Of a stretch of DNA of 43,431 nt, positions 26,168-34,635 are shown piece after piece. The notes under the pieces were generated by a model that was given only the letters and a program-made list of their open reading frames with translations, did no database searches and had not been told where the DNA came from. This DNA is from Gammaproteobacteria bacterium (GTDB lineage Bacteria > Pseudomonadota > Gammaproteobacteria > Pseudomonadales > Azotimanducaceae), in NCBI GenBank assembly GCA_012961165.1, contig DTZW01000446.1, forward strand, positions 11,991-55,421, given 5' to 3'. The position numbers were made by a program, and so were the translations under genes. Position 1 is the first letter of the stretch; every line of letters begins with the position of its first letter.

Positions 26168-26389
26168 TTAGGTTCGACCACGTCTGGCCAGGTATGAATA
26201 GACGAGAAAAGATGCACCCATCCCGAGGATGAGTATAGCCAGGGAAATCTTGTCACGATGTGGGGTTTCCGGCGTCCAGACGGCTGCGTATTCAAACCAA
26301 TAAAGCACATACATGGACACAAGCCACGGCAGAAGCGCAAGGATGGTATCGACCGTTAAACGGGCTCTGGATTTAGGGATCTCGGGCAT
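26168..26389 (-). CDS. Small two-TM membrane protein, likely symporter accessory subunit
   Basis: This 73-aa protein has two predicted membrane helices (about residues 14-32 and 49-66) and a charged C-terminus LARRGRT. It starts the operon before the SSS gene, as small DUF997 or DUF3311-type proteins precede other SSS transporters, for example YhdT before PanF. I do not recognise the family by sequence. It may assist assembly or activity of the transporter (inference). Confidence 0.7.
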   Translation of the reverse strand: MPEIPKSRARLTVDTILALLPWLVSMYVLYWFEYAAVWTPETPHRDKISLAILILGMGASFLVYSYLARRGRT

Positions 26390-26564
26390 GTCCGCATTCT
26401 CTCACCAAACGCCTCTATATTAGCTCAATGCTGGCAGATGTTTAGGCCTTGCCTGTAGGATCGAAGCTCGCCTCTTTCTTATCCTATCGGCAGGGGTGTT
26501 CCACAGCAATCCTGAATGAGAAGATATCCCATGTTGTCACGCCTGGCGGCTGAGCATTCAAAGC

Positions 26565-27467
26565 ATGAACCTGGATTTGATCTTGAAAAGTAAAGCGGTA
26601 AACGGATGGGGGCTGTTCGGGCTGATCGCTGGCCCCATGTGTCTGGTCATTATTGCTGAATCAATCGCTGCAGACTTAAGCACCGGTGCTGGCGTGTCTC
26701 AGATGATTGGGTTCTCAGTGCGTATTGCCGTGCCTTTTATTTATCTCGTGGTCGCTGCTTCTTCAGTTCACATACTATTCCCGAGTTTGTTTTCCCGTTG
26801 GTGGTTGCGCAATCGCCCCTATATCGGTTTCTGCTTTGCAGTAGCAATGGCGTGGCAGGCTACTTTCATCTTCATCATGTCAAATGTCTATCGTGACTAT
26901 TATTACCAGGATGTCTATCTGCTACGCGACGAAATTGAAGGAAGCGTTGGCTATATCTTTCTGGTTGCGATGGTTGTGACATCGTTCCGGCAGGTTCGCG
27001 CGCACATGAACCAGGTACAATGGAAACTTGTCCACACTTTCGGCATTTACGTTCTGTGGGCTTATCCCTTCAGTGTCTACTGGTGGACTCTCAACTACTA
27101 CGAGAATCCTACCCTGTTAGACTATGTGTATTACTGGGCTGGATTTCTAGCAGTAGCGCTCAGAATCGCTGCGTGGTGGAAAGTGCGCTCTCAATTCAGG
27201 GACGGACCCGCAACGCATGCCAGCTTTAAATTCCTGGGCATTGTGCTCATCGTTAGCGGCCTGGTCGCATCCACCAATGGATTGCTATGGCAGAATGCTT
27301 TAACTGAATTCCTGACGACACCCACCTGGTCTGCCGAGCTTGTGTTGTGGTTGCCATTCTGGCCATTCGAGCCGTTTTTCCCGCTCTTTTTTATCGCCCT
27401 CGGCACAATGGCGCTAACATTCCGTAAAAGAGACGCTGACTCTCAGCCTCAGGTAGCAGCCAGCTAA
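26565..27467 (+). CDS. Multi-pass membrane protein, weakly ferric-reductase-like
   Basis: This 300-aa protein has about seven or eight hydrophobic helices (first near residues 15-33). The arrangement of an IAVPFIYLVVAASSVHILFP helix, an RNRPYIGFCFAVAMAWQATF helix and a WKLVHTFGIYVLWAYP helix recalls the ferric-reductase-like/MsrQ membrane domain, in which paired His residues bind heme b. Here the expected Leu-His of the second helix is replaced by Gln and only single His residues remain, so heme binding is doubtful. No flavin or NAD-binding domain is attached. The function is unknown. It is convergent with the cupin gene, with 8 nt between the stops. Confidence 0.65.
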   Translation: MNLDLILKSKAVNGWGLFGLIAGPMCLVIIAESIAADLSTGAGVSQMIGFSVRIAVPFIYLVVAASSVHILFPSLFSRWWLRNRPYIGFCFAVAMAWQATFIFIMSNVYRDYYYQDVYLLRDEIEGSVGYIFLVAMVVTSFRQVRAHMNQVQWKLVHTFGIYVLWAYPFSVYWWTLNYYENPTLLDYVYYWAGFLAVALRIAAWWKVRSQFRDGPATHASFKFLGIVLIVSGLVASTNGLLWQNALTEFLTTPTWSAELVLWLPFWPFEPFFPLFFIALGTMALTFRKRDADSQPQVAAS

Positions 27468-27475
27468 GTTAGAAA

Positions 27476-27979
27476 TTACGATTCATTGTACGCTTTGGTG
27501 TCGACAACAATAAGTTCGCGGTAGTCTTCCGTCATTTCCCAGGTTCCCAGAAAGCCTTTTTTAAGCATAAACATTTCACCAGCTTTATAAGTGACAGCAT
27601 TTCCCGCAGTGTCCGTCAGAATCAGCTCGCCCTTCAAAACCAATACAAATTCATCGTAACTAGTCGGTTGATCAAACCTGAGCCTCGCCGGGCTGGAATC
27701 CCACACGGAAACAATATTCTCACCCTCGAAGATGATGCTTTCGCTATTGGACTGACCCCCATGCTCAACTGTGATCCAGTCGATTGCGCCTAATGACTCA
27801 AGTTCCATTGCGTTCAGTCCGGCGATCGACCAACTTTCCGGTGGCGAATTTTCAACTATTTCCGATCCAAATGCTGATGCCGAAAGCGGGAAACTTAATT
27901 GCACCACCAAAGTCAGTGCGATGCCTGACGCGAGTGAGATCCCCACCAACCCAAAGTGCTTCCAAATTCCCTGTGACAT
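27476..27979 (-). CDS. Membrane-anchored or exported cupin
   Basis: This 167-aa protein has an N-terminal hydrophobic segment (about residues 9-33, LVGISLASGIALTLVVQLSF) that is a signal peptide or anchor, followed by one cupin domain (YDEFVLVLKGELILTDTAG, then TYKAGEMFMLKKGFLGTWEM). The domain resembles the DUF861/Cupin_3 type. A strong ribosome-binding site, AGGAGG, precedes ATG 27979. It lies 27 nt after the spermidine-dehydrogenase-like gene, and both are predicted to be exported, so the two likely act together in the periplasm. Confidence 0.8.
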   Translation of the reverse strand: MSQGIWKHFGLVGISLASGIALTLVVQLSFPLSASAFGSEIVENSPPESWSIAGLNAMELESLGAIDWITVEHGGQSNSESIIFEGENIVSVWDSSPARLRFDQPTSYDEFVLVLKGELILTDTAGNAVTYKAGEMFMLKKGFLGTWEMTEDYRELIVVDTKAYNES

Positions 27980-28006
27980 CTGTCTCCTCCTTACAATATG
28001 AATTAT

Positions 28007-29881
28007 CTAAGAAATAAAGCTATGAACCGCACGATGTGCTTCTTCAATCGCAGATTCCGTCATGGCGTTTGAAGCTGCGTCCGTCCCGGCTATGGTGATA
28101 TTGCCGATACGCTGGCGGGCATCGATCCATGGCTTGCGCTCGTGCCGCCACATCTCAGGCCACCAGGCTACATCACCCGACGCCTGATCAATTGAATACG
28201 CATAGCCATGCGGCCAACGGTTAACCGTGATGCCAGCAATATCTCGAGCTGGATCAAAACCACCCGGTCCAAGCATACGGCCGAGTTGATCGCGCACATT
28301 GCGCTCAAAGGTTTCGAACGATGTATCAAAAAGCTGGCGTCTGCCGTCACGAAACTGATCGGCAGCAGACAAGCCTGGCGCTAGCGGAATGTGCTGCATA
28401 TGGAGAACGACAGGTTCATCCGGCGACTTCGGAAACTTGTAGTCGCCAAAGCTTACCGGGTAACTCATCAACAAAGTGTGAAAGAAACTGCCGGGGCAAT
28501 AGGCTCGTCGTATGCCGAGATTCACCAGGCTCCGCCAGTTTCGAATCGCAACATTCGTATAGACAAGTGGCGCTCGTATGGAACTTGCCAGTGCAGCGGA
28601 CTGGCTCTCCGGCACTTCATCGCACACATAAGGAAGCATAGCGTGGTAACCGGCCCAGACAGCTTTTTCTGCCGTTACCGTTTGCACCTCGTTGTCACGG
28701 GCATAGGTGATCTCAAGGTTGCCTTTTAGGTCACCATTTATATGTTTTAACTCAATTACCGTGCTGCTCAAGCGAACTCGCGTGTGGCTACCTGGCAAAT
28801 CAAGCCTGGAATAGTCGAAATGCGTACTGACGATGTCTTCCATCGAAGATCCCGGGTCGATGCCTGGAATGAGCTTACGAACCAGGAGTCGCGCGACGGA
28901 CGCATTGCCATCCGGGAACTGAAAATTTTCCCCGTCCTCTTCGTCGTCGCCTTCATCATCATATCCAAGATCCATCCCTGCGAAGCCGGGGTAGTCTTCC
29001 AGCCAGGCCATCCATGCCGGTAGCGCGTCTGCGCCGATTGCCCATACGCCATGTGGTATCTTCTGGATAAATGTCAGTGTCTCTTCACTCATTCCGGCGT
29101 AGTTCTTGAGATAGTCGCGCCAGGTAAGAGACTCAATGATCGCGCGTCGTTCTGCCGGTGTCATGCCAGCGAGGTAGTCTTCTTCGTCGGCGGACAGTCG
29201 CGCCAGTTCAGTCTTCGCCACCCCAGACAGTGGCGAATCCTTGATGGCTTCACTATATCCGTAGCCTCCGACCGCCAGATAATCTGCGCCAAAAGTTTCC
29301 TTGTCCAGGAACGTGCAGCTCCCGACTTTAAGAGTTTCGAATAAGTTCTCGTCATAAAAGTCACTGCGTCGACTAACATCAATGCCAAGTTCTTGAATGA
29401 CTTTTTTTGCGACGTTGGGGTAGGTCTTCGGTGACTCCATGGTCATCGTCCCACCGTAGCCGAGCAAAGTCCGGCCATCGACGGTGAACTCATTTCTTTT
29501 TGCATGCCCACCAAAATCGTCGTGGTTGTCGAGGATTAGTATTCGGGCATCAGGGTCAATGTCACGTTGATAGATATACGCGGTTGATAAACCACTAATG
29601 CCCGCGCCAACCACAACAAGATCATAGTGTTCATCTATCTTTTTGGATTCCCAACGCTTCCCCTGAACAGCGGCGTGGGCAATTTCAAAGGATCCGGCGT
29701 GAGAACCGCGCATGCCAGTCATGCCAGGAGGATAGTACGTGGATTGCACATCTGCGATCTGATCGCCACTCACGTTACCCCCAGGCAACAGTGAAGTGCC
29801 GATGGCAATGCCGACGCCATTCAGAAAATCACGACGGGTAATCGACTGGTTCATCCCCAGGCCCCAATCATCCGAATTCAT
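28007..29881 (-). CDS. Tat-exported spermidine-dehydrogenase-like flavoprotein
   Basis: This 624-aa FAD enzyme has a twin-arginine signal (SITRRDFLNGVGIAIGTSLL, Arg16-Arg17), so it is folded with FAD in the cytoplasm and then exported. Family marks are YYPPGMTGMRGSHAGSFEIA and the nucleotide motif LVVVGAGISGLSTAYIYQRD with NHDDFGGHAKRNEF. Known spermidine dehydrogenases cleave spermidine oxidatively to 1,3-diaminopropane and 4-aminobutyraldehyde. The nearby polyamine genes support this assignment, but the wider family is not all characterised. An acidic linker rich in Asp/Glu lies about residues 310-325 (DEGDDEEDGENF). It is the first gene of a two-gene operon with the exported cupin. Confidence 0.82.
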   Translation of the reverse strand: MNSDDWGLGMNQSITRRDFLNGVGIAIGTSLLPGGNVSGDQIADVQSTYYPPGMTGMRGSHAGSFEIAHAAVQGKRWESKKIDEHYDLVVVGAGISGLSTAYIYQRDIDPDARILILDNHDDFGGHAKRNEFTVDGRTLLGYGGTMTMESPKTYPNVAKKVIQELGIDVSRRSDFYDENLFETLKVGSCTFLDKETFGADYLAVGGYGYSEAIKDSPLSGVAKTELARLSADEEDYLAGMTPAERRAIIESLTWRDYLKNYAGMSEETLTFIQKIPHGVWAIGADALPAWMAWLEDYPGFAGMDLGYDDEGDDEEDGENFQFPDGNASVARLLVRKLIPGIDPGSSMEDIVSTHFDYSRLDLPGSHTRVRLSSTVIELKHINGDLKGNLEITYARDNEVQTVTAEKAVWAGYHAMLPYVCDEVPESQSAALASSIRAPLVYTNVAIRNWRSLVNLGIRRAYCPGSFFHTLLMSYPVSFGDYKFPKSPDEPVVLHMQHIPLAPGLSAADQFRDGRRQLFDTSFETFERNVRDQLGRMLGPGGFDPARDIAGITVNRWPHGYAYSIDQASGDVAWWPEMWRHERKPWIDARQRIGNITIAGTDAASNAMTESAIEEAHRAVHSFIS

Positions 29882-30030
29882 AGCTCATCTCCCAACAATC
29901 AACAGTGTCTAACCAGCATAGGCCGTGTAGCACGGCACAGTATCGCTTCCTACCCGCACAAAAGAATCCCCTTTACCTGCGCCGTACACTTATCTCAGAT
30001 ATATCTACGATTGCACTCTCTGGAGGGAAA

Positions 30031-30375
30031 ATGCCTGAAATCAGTGTACAACACCAATGCGCTGGACTGACCGACCTGGTCGATGTTGCTTCTTTCGGTA
30101 AACCGGTCGGTCCTTTACCAAAACAAACTGACAGTGGTTTTTTTGAAGAGGATAACCTGGCGGCAGGTACCTGGGAATGTGAACCTGGGACCCTTGAGAT
30201 TGACCTGGATATCACCGAGTTCTGCCACCTTCTAAAAGGTCACTGGAAACTGACCTCGGCGTCGGGTGAGATCACTGAAATCCGCGCGGGTGACAGCTGG
30301 GTGTTCCCAAAAGGCTGGAAAGGTATCGGCGAAGTACTCGAAACTGTTCGCAAGGCATACATCGTTATCGGCTAG
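30031..30375 (+). CDS. Cytosolic cupin (DUF861-type)
   Basis: This 114-aa protein has one small cupin domain: CEPGTLEIDLDITEFCHLLK, then GDSWVFPKGWKGIGEVLETV. This pattern is typical of the Cupin_3/DUF861 family, whose members often lie beside DAO-type oxidases such as PuuB-like enzymes; the precise role is unknown. ATG at 30031 has an excellent site, GGAGGGAAA. A longer in-frame reading upstream lacks similarity. It is convergent with the methyltransferase-like gene, with 3 nt between the stops, and divergent from the spermidine-dehydrogenase-like gene. Confidence 0.82.
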   Translation: MPEISVQHQCAGLTDLVDVASFGKPVGPLPKQTDSGFFEEDNLAAGTWECEPGTLEIDLDITEFCHLLKGHWKLTSASGEITEIRAGDSWVFPKGWKGIGEVLETVRKAYIVIG

Positions 30376-30378
30376 CAA

Positions 30379-31056
30379 CTAGTCTCGTGAAGCTACCCAA
30401 ATCACATGCCGCGAACCTTTCCCCTGATGTGCACGAACACGATGCTCTTCTACTTTAAACCCGGCCTTCTTTAACAGGGCGGCAAATCTTGGCGCGGGTG
30501 TCGCGGACCAAACGGCGAGCACACCGGTTTTGCGTAACGCATGGTATGCAGCCGCTAGACCGACAAGAGAATAGAGGTCATCGTTTTCTGGATGAGTTAA
30601 TCCTTCTGGGCCATTGTCAACATCCAAGATGATTGCATCATACTCATCAGCGGCACGATTAATCAGTTCGCCCACATCTGAAATGGTAACCTCCACCCGG
30701 CTATCAGACAGAGGGTTCCCGGCACACATACCTAGAACATCGCGATTCCATTTTTCAACACCCGGGACAAGTTCGGCGACCACTACTCTTGCGGCCTCGC
30801 GCAACGAACCTAAAGCCGCAGCAAGCGTGAAGCCCATCCCCAAACCGCCGACAAGCACTTTCGCCGAATCTGAACTGCGGCAACGCGCGCAGGCGAGCGA
30901 ACCCAAAGCATCTTCCGAACCGTGGGTCCGACTGTTCATCAGATCACCCTGCGACCCCGAAAGCCGGATAGAAAATTCATCTCCGCGCCTGAGCAGGCGC
31001 AGCTCGCCGCCGCCGCGCGGAATATCAGCCGTGTCCAACAATTCCCATCTATTCAT
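30379..31056 (-). CDS. Spermidine-synthase-like class I SAM-fold protein
   Basis: This 225-aa protein has the Rossmann fold of spermidine synthases and methyltransferases: KVLVGGLGMGFTLAAALGSL (nucleotide loop), VVVAELVPGVEKWNRD, VTISDVGELI and YDAIILDVDNGPEGLTHPEN. The N-terminal beta-domain is short, unlike true SpeE. Many such proteins are annotated as spermidine-synthase-like without proof. The polyamine context makes an aminopropyl transferase possible, but a methyltransferase is equally likely. Its ATG overlaps as ATGA with the end of a truncated upstream frame. Confidence 0.75.
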   Translation of the reverse strand: MNRWELLDTADIPRGGGELRLLRRGDEFSIRLSGSQGDLMNSRTHGSEDALGSLACARCRSSDSAKVLVGGLGMGFTLAAALGSLREAARVVVAELVPGVEKWNRDVLGMCAGNPLSDSRVEVTISDVGELINRAADEYDAIILDVDNGPEGLTHPENDDLYSLVGLAAAYHALRKTGVLAVWSATPAPRFAALLKKAGFKVEEHRVRAHQGKGSRHVIWVASRD

Positions 31057-31169
31057 GGATGCGTATCGCTGGGGTCGACCTTCTCATTGTCATCTTTTTC
31101 TTCAATCCTGATTTCCAGTTCTTCGCCACTTTCCAGGTTCTCGCTAACATCAACGTTGAGACCAAAAGA
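31053..31169 (-). pseudogene. C-terminal remnant of a lost upstream gene
   Basis: A frame of 38 codons, very acidic (NLESGEELEIRIEEKDDNEK), follows an in-frame TAG and ends with TGA overlapping the ATG of the spermidine-synthase-like gene (ATGA). The overlap is typical of operons, so this is probably the tail of a deleted upstream gene. I cannot name the family. Confidence 0.4.
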
Positions 31170-31304
31170 CTATTACATTTTCCAACCCAGTCGATTAACG
31201 GCTGCAAGTGCCGTTAACTCCTTTGGTGCAGACCTGCCCATGCACCATATGTGATACTTTCTCATGGTACGACTAGTTCCATGCTCTTTTCCCAAGGCTG
31301 AACC

Positions 31305-32381
31305 ATGATCGACCTGGACAAATTGTATCAACCAAACCCCGGACTAGCTTCGCGTTCCATCTCATTTGAAAACCCGACGGGTGCTCCAGGGGCGGGGGGA
31401 AAAGTGGAGAGCCCACTCGGCATTGGCCGCAAAGGTGACCCCGCCCGCATGGTTGAGTCGGGAGAGACCGTATTGCTTGCGGAAATATCAGGACCGGGGA
31501 CAATTCGACATATCTGGATGACGACTCTCGCCCGGCCAGTCATTCTTCGTGGCGCATTGATACGCATTTACTGGGAGGGAGAATCATTCCCAACCGTGGA
31601 GTTACCCCTGGGGGATTTCTTTGGATTTGCTCATGGATCAACCCCAAGTTTTCAGTCGGCACTACACGCTGTTGGTCCACGCTACGGAATGAATTCGTTT
31701 GTGCCAATGCCGTTTCAGCGACAGGCACGCATTGAACTCGTTAATGAAACACCGCGACCGATGACGCTTTTCTACCAGGTAGATTACACGATCGGTGACG
31801 AACATGGCGCGATATTGCCGAAACTGCACGGCTGGTTCAACCGGCAAAACCCAACTGTTGCTGGGCAAGATTTTGTGTTGTTACACGAACGCGTGGGAAC
31901 CGGGAGGTTCCTGGGCTCCGTTATCGGAATCCAGCCATTGGGCAGCGCTTGGTGGGGTGAAGGTGAAGTAAAGTTCTATATGGATGACGATGGCGAGTTC
32001 GCTACCATCGTTGGCACCGGGTCAGAAGACTATGTGGGATTATCATGGGGTATTCAGCAAGCACCTTTCCTGTATCTCGGCGCCAATCGGGTTGACAACG
32101 AAGAAGGGACTGAATCCGGACCGGTCTCAATGTATCGCTGGCATGTGCAGGACCCGATTTTCTGGCAGGAAAAAATCCGTGTCACCATGCAGCAGATTGG
32201 CCACCAGGGATCCTCGCCGACCCTGGATGACTACAAGCGGAATCTCTTCGAACGAGAAGATGACTGGAGCTCCGCAACATTCTGGTACGCCGAACAACTC
32301 GCACCCTTGCCTACGTGTTTGACGTTTGAAGAAAGGGTTGCGAACCTGCCGAAAGTAAAAGAAATTGTAGGGTCAGAGTAA
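31305..32381 (+). CDS. GH172/DUF2961-family protein
   Basis: This 358-aa protein is of the DUF2961 family, now glycoside hydrolase family 172, with founding activities on D-fructofuranose and arabinofuranose linkages. Marks are ISGPGTIRHIWMTT, LGDFFGFAHG, FNRQNPTVAGQDF and the conserved acid-containing GTGSEDYVG (237-245). No signal peptide is evident, so it appears cytoplasmic, unlike many family members. The neighbours are not carbohydrate genes, so the substrate cannot be inferred. ATG 31305 has AAGGCTGAACC upstream, a moderate site. A hairpin terminator follows the stop by 26 nt. Confidence 0.85.
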   Translation: MIDLDKLYQPNPGLASRSISFENPTGAPGAGGKVESPLGIGRKGDPARMVESGETVLLAEISGPGTIRHIWMTTLARPVILRGALIRIYWEGESFPTVELPLGDFFGFAHGSTPSFQSALHAVGPRYGMNSFVPMPFQRQARIELVNETPRPMTLFYQVDYTIGDEHGAILPKLHGWFNRQNPTVAGQDFVLLHERVGTGRFLGSVIGIQPLGSAWWGEGEVKFYMDDDGEFATIVGTGSEDYVGLSWGIQQAPFLYLGANRVDNEEGTESGPVSMYRWHVQDPIFWQEKIRVTMQQIGHQGSSPTLDDYKRNLFEREDDWSSATFWYAEQLAPLPTCLTFEERVANLPKVKEIVGSE

Positions 32382-32407
32382 AGGGTCCAGAACGCCGCAG
32401 CAGGGCA

Positions 32408-32430
32408 GAATGCGAGAATGTCTCGCATTC
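32408..32430 (+). terminator. Intrinsic terminator after the GH172 gene
   Basis: GAATGCGAGA (32408-32417) and TCTCGCATTC (32421-32430) form a perfect 10-bp stem with a 3-nt loop (ATG), followed by TTCAAATTTT. It fits a Rho-independent terminator for the plus-strand gene, 26 nt after its stop. Confidence 0.7.
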
Positions 32431-32435
32431 TTCAA

Positions 32436-32676
32436 ATTTTGCGCAGGTTGAGCCAGGTAAACCCATACCCGGGTATTCTTGACTGATGGTTGCCCCAAAA
32501 AGGCCCAAGGCCTTCATCTGCGCAACCATTTCATGCGGGTATTCATCTGCATGTTGAAGATCGAGGACCTTGTCCCTGACATCACGGTCTAACCATTTGC
32601 TGATGGTATCGAGAATTTGGCTTTCATCTTCTCGCGTGATCGACTCGCCGTTGCGATTCCGGATATCGTAGTTCAT
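32436..32676 (-). pseudogene. Acyl-CoA dehydrogenase, N-terminal remnant
   Basis: About 80 codons match the N-terminal helical domain of acyl-CoA dehydrogenases: ILDTISKWLDRDVRDKVLDL, then YPHEMVAQMKALGLFGATIS and EYPGMGLPGSTCAKF. Family members have about 380 residues. The similarity ends near 32436, and what follows is unrelated readthrough over the terminator and the GH172 tail. No flavin domain is present. The gene is therefore truncated at its 3' end. It lies downstream of the SDR gene on the same strand. Confidence 0.75.
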
Positions 32677-32731
32677 GATCTACCTGCAAACTTGTGACTA
32701 CCTGCAGGATAGTAGGGTCGAGCTACACTAT

Positions 32732-33529
32732 TTACAACGGCGCCGGATTAACCACACTGCAATTATCAACCCGAAGCTCTGCCCCATTAATGAACTTGGC
32801 TTCATCTGACGCCAGAAACAGGACCGCGTAGCCAACATCCATCGGCTCGCCGAGCCCTGGGCTTGGCAGCTGTTCTTCCGGTGGAATCGGTGCAGGTGGC
32901 TCAATACCTTTTGCTTCTGCAGCAGCCGCAGCATCCGCATATAGCTTCTCGATCAACGGCGTTTGAATCACACTGGGAAACACACAATTGGCCCTGATGT
33001 TGTATCGGTTCTGCTGACAATGCACAGCAGCATGTGTTGTCATGGTCCGGATCGCTCCCTTGCACGCACCGTAGGCGAAGCTGGTGTGGTACCCGAGCAG
33101 CGCCGTAGTTGATGCAATATTGATGATCGAACCTGGCTTGCCATTTAGTTTGATTGTTTCAATGCCGTACTTGATCCCAAAGAACGTACCATCCATATGA
33201 ATACGCTGGTGGAGTCGATACTGATCCCAGGTGACATCCTCGACAGAACCAGGAATAAACATGCCCGCATTGTTGACCAGCACATTCAACTCACCAAAGT
33301 GGTCCACCGTCTGCTTGACCACCTGCTGCCACTGATCATCCTCCGCGACATCATGCTGAAGATAAATTGCACCATTGCCAGCAGCATGCGCGGCTTCCTC
33401 GCCGTTTTCCTTGCTGATATCTGTTATTACAACCTTGGCGCCTTCACCGGCCAGTGCAATCGCATCGGCTCGCCCCAGTCCTGAACCACCACCGGTTACC
33501 AGGCAAACTTTCTCATCAACTCTACCCAT
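32732..33529 (-). CDS. SDR-family oxidoreductase
   Basis: This 265-aa classical short-chain dehydrogenase has the cofactor motif TGGGSGLGRA (12-21), NNAG (86-89), Ser140, and the catalytic Tyr153/Lys157 in YGACK. Asp37 after the second strand favours NAD(H). It would oxidise a secondary alcohol or reduce a ketone; the substrate is not predictable. The truncated acyl-CoA dehydrogenase downstream and the OYE remnant upstream suggest a former lipid- or terpenoid-degradation group. Confidence 0.9.
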   Translation of the reverse strand: MGRVDEKVCLVTGGGSGLGRADAIALAGEGAKVVITDISKENGEEAAHAAGNGAIYLQHDVAEDDQWQQVVKQTVDHFGELNVLVNNAGMFIPGSVEDVTWDQYRLHQRIHMDGTFFGIKYGIETIKLNGKPGSIINIASTTALLGYHTSFAYGACKGAIRTMTTHAAVHCQQNRYNIRANCVFPSVIQTPLIEKLYADAAAAAEAKGIEPPAPIPPEEQLPSPGLGEPMDVGYAVLFLASDEAKFINGAELRVDNCSVVNPAPL

Positions 33530-33677
33530 ACCGCTTCTCCACCACTTTTATCTTTCCCACGCTAGACCAGACTCCGGTTGAAGACAATCAGCATCAGCTA
33601 CTAAAATCTAGCGCACCCATTGAAACTGATATGGAGATTCACGCACGAGAGAGCACCATCTAGCCTACGGCTCCCAA

Positions 33678-34082
33678 CTAATTGTTGCGCAATCTCAACC
33701 ACCACTCTTGCAATACAACAGGCATGTTTTCTGCGTACTGCTGCATGAGTTCACCAGCATCTCCCGGCAGGTCCTGAGGATTGGTTTCTGTCAGGTCGCA
33801 GGCACCCTGGATCGGATCGATCCACTCGAGTTCAAGATTCTCAAGCAGCGAACCAAAGTCCGGCGCCTCATGGTGATCAGAGGTCTGGTGCTGCATAAAA
33901 CCGAGATAGTCATCGAATGATTCCATACAATAGTAGGTGCGCGGTTCTGCGCCACGCCAGTACTCATATCGCCTGCAGGTGGGCTCATGCGTGTGTGTGT
34001 CACGAAACATGTTTCGAGCTACTTCTTCGAAAGCTGCTTCCTTTCCTTCAAATACTGTAATCTTTGCTAGAAATGTTGCCAT
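33678..34082 (-). CDS. Antibiotic biosynthesis monooxygenase (ABM)-like protein
   Basis: This 134-aa protein has an N-terminal ferredoxin-like ABM domain (FLAKITVFEGKEAAFEEVAR, then RRYEYWRGAEPRTYYCMESF, then FMQHQTSDHHEA) and a polar C-terminal extension of about 50 residues. Such small dimeric proteins oxidise quinones or reactive intermediates, and many have no known role. It lies downstream of the OYE remnant (47 nt from its stop) and upstream of the SDR on the same strand. The spacing suggests one ancestral operon. Confidence 0.78.
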   Translation of the reverse strand: MATFLAKITVFEGKEAAFEEVARNMFRDTHTHEPTCRRYEYWRGAEPRTYYCMESFDDYLGFMQHQTSDHHEAPDFGSLLENLELEWIDPIQGACDLTETNPQDLPGDAGELMQQYAENMPVVLQEWWLRLRNN

Positions 34083-34129
34083 TGTTCTTCTCCCATTCTT
34101 GCTGAACCGCAGCGTCTGCTACCCAGAAA

Positions 34130-34438
34130 TTAGCCAACAGCATCCATTGTCGAATCCTCTACGAATCCGGGCCAGGTCGCCATGTAGTCGATGAATTTTA
34201 CAGACAAGCCTTCGTCCTCAAGATAGCCCCTCGTGACGGGAATGGCCACCGGGGTGAACTTGTCGTCTGCGGCATATCGGTTGGGGAAGTCATGTTGCAG
34301 GATCGCTGCACGACCAAGCATGATCCAGTCGATATCATGATTCATCGCCTGGTCCGCAGCCTGAGGTGTACCAATCTTACCGGCGACACCCAACTTCATC
34401 TGACCCTGTTCAAGCCCGGCGAACAATTCCAGCAGAGA
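34130..34438 (-). pseudogene. Old yellow enzyme (NADH:flavin oxidoreductase), C-terminal remnant
   Basis: About 100 codons match the end of an FMN-dependent old-yellow-type barrel: LGVAGKIGTPQAADQAMNHD, then IDWIMLGRAAILQHDFPNRY, the phosphate-binding end of the barrel, then VTRGYLEDEGLS and WPGFVE. The full proteins have about 360 residues. The upstream part, including the FMN and catalytic residues, is absent, and unrelated sequence begins near 34438. The stop is 47 nt before the ABM gene. Confidence 0.75.
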
Positions 34439-34635
34439 GCTGCCTGCAAATGCCCGCTAGCTTGCATGCTGTTCGCTCACTCAAATGTCCTGCCGCTATC
34501 ATATGCGCGGCAACAGGCTTCCTGGCTGACGGGCCATTCAAAGAAAGCTTGAGACGCCGTATGCTAGGCTATTGGCAATAGGTGTCGGGTGTTCAGGCAA
34601 CGTCTATATCAAAGAAAATCTGAGGGACCCTAGAA

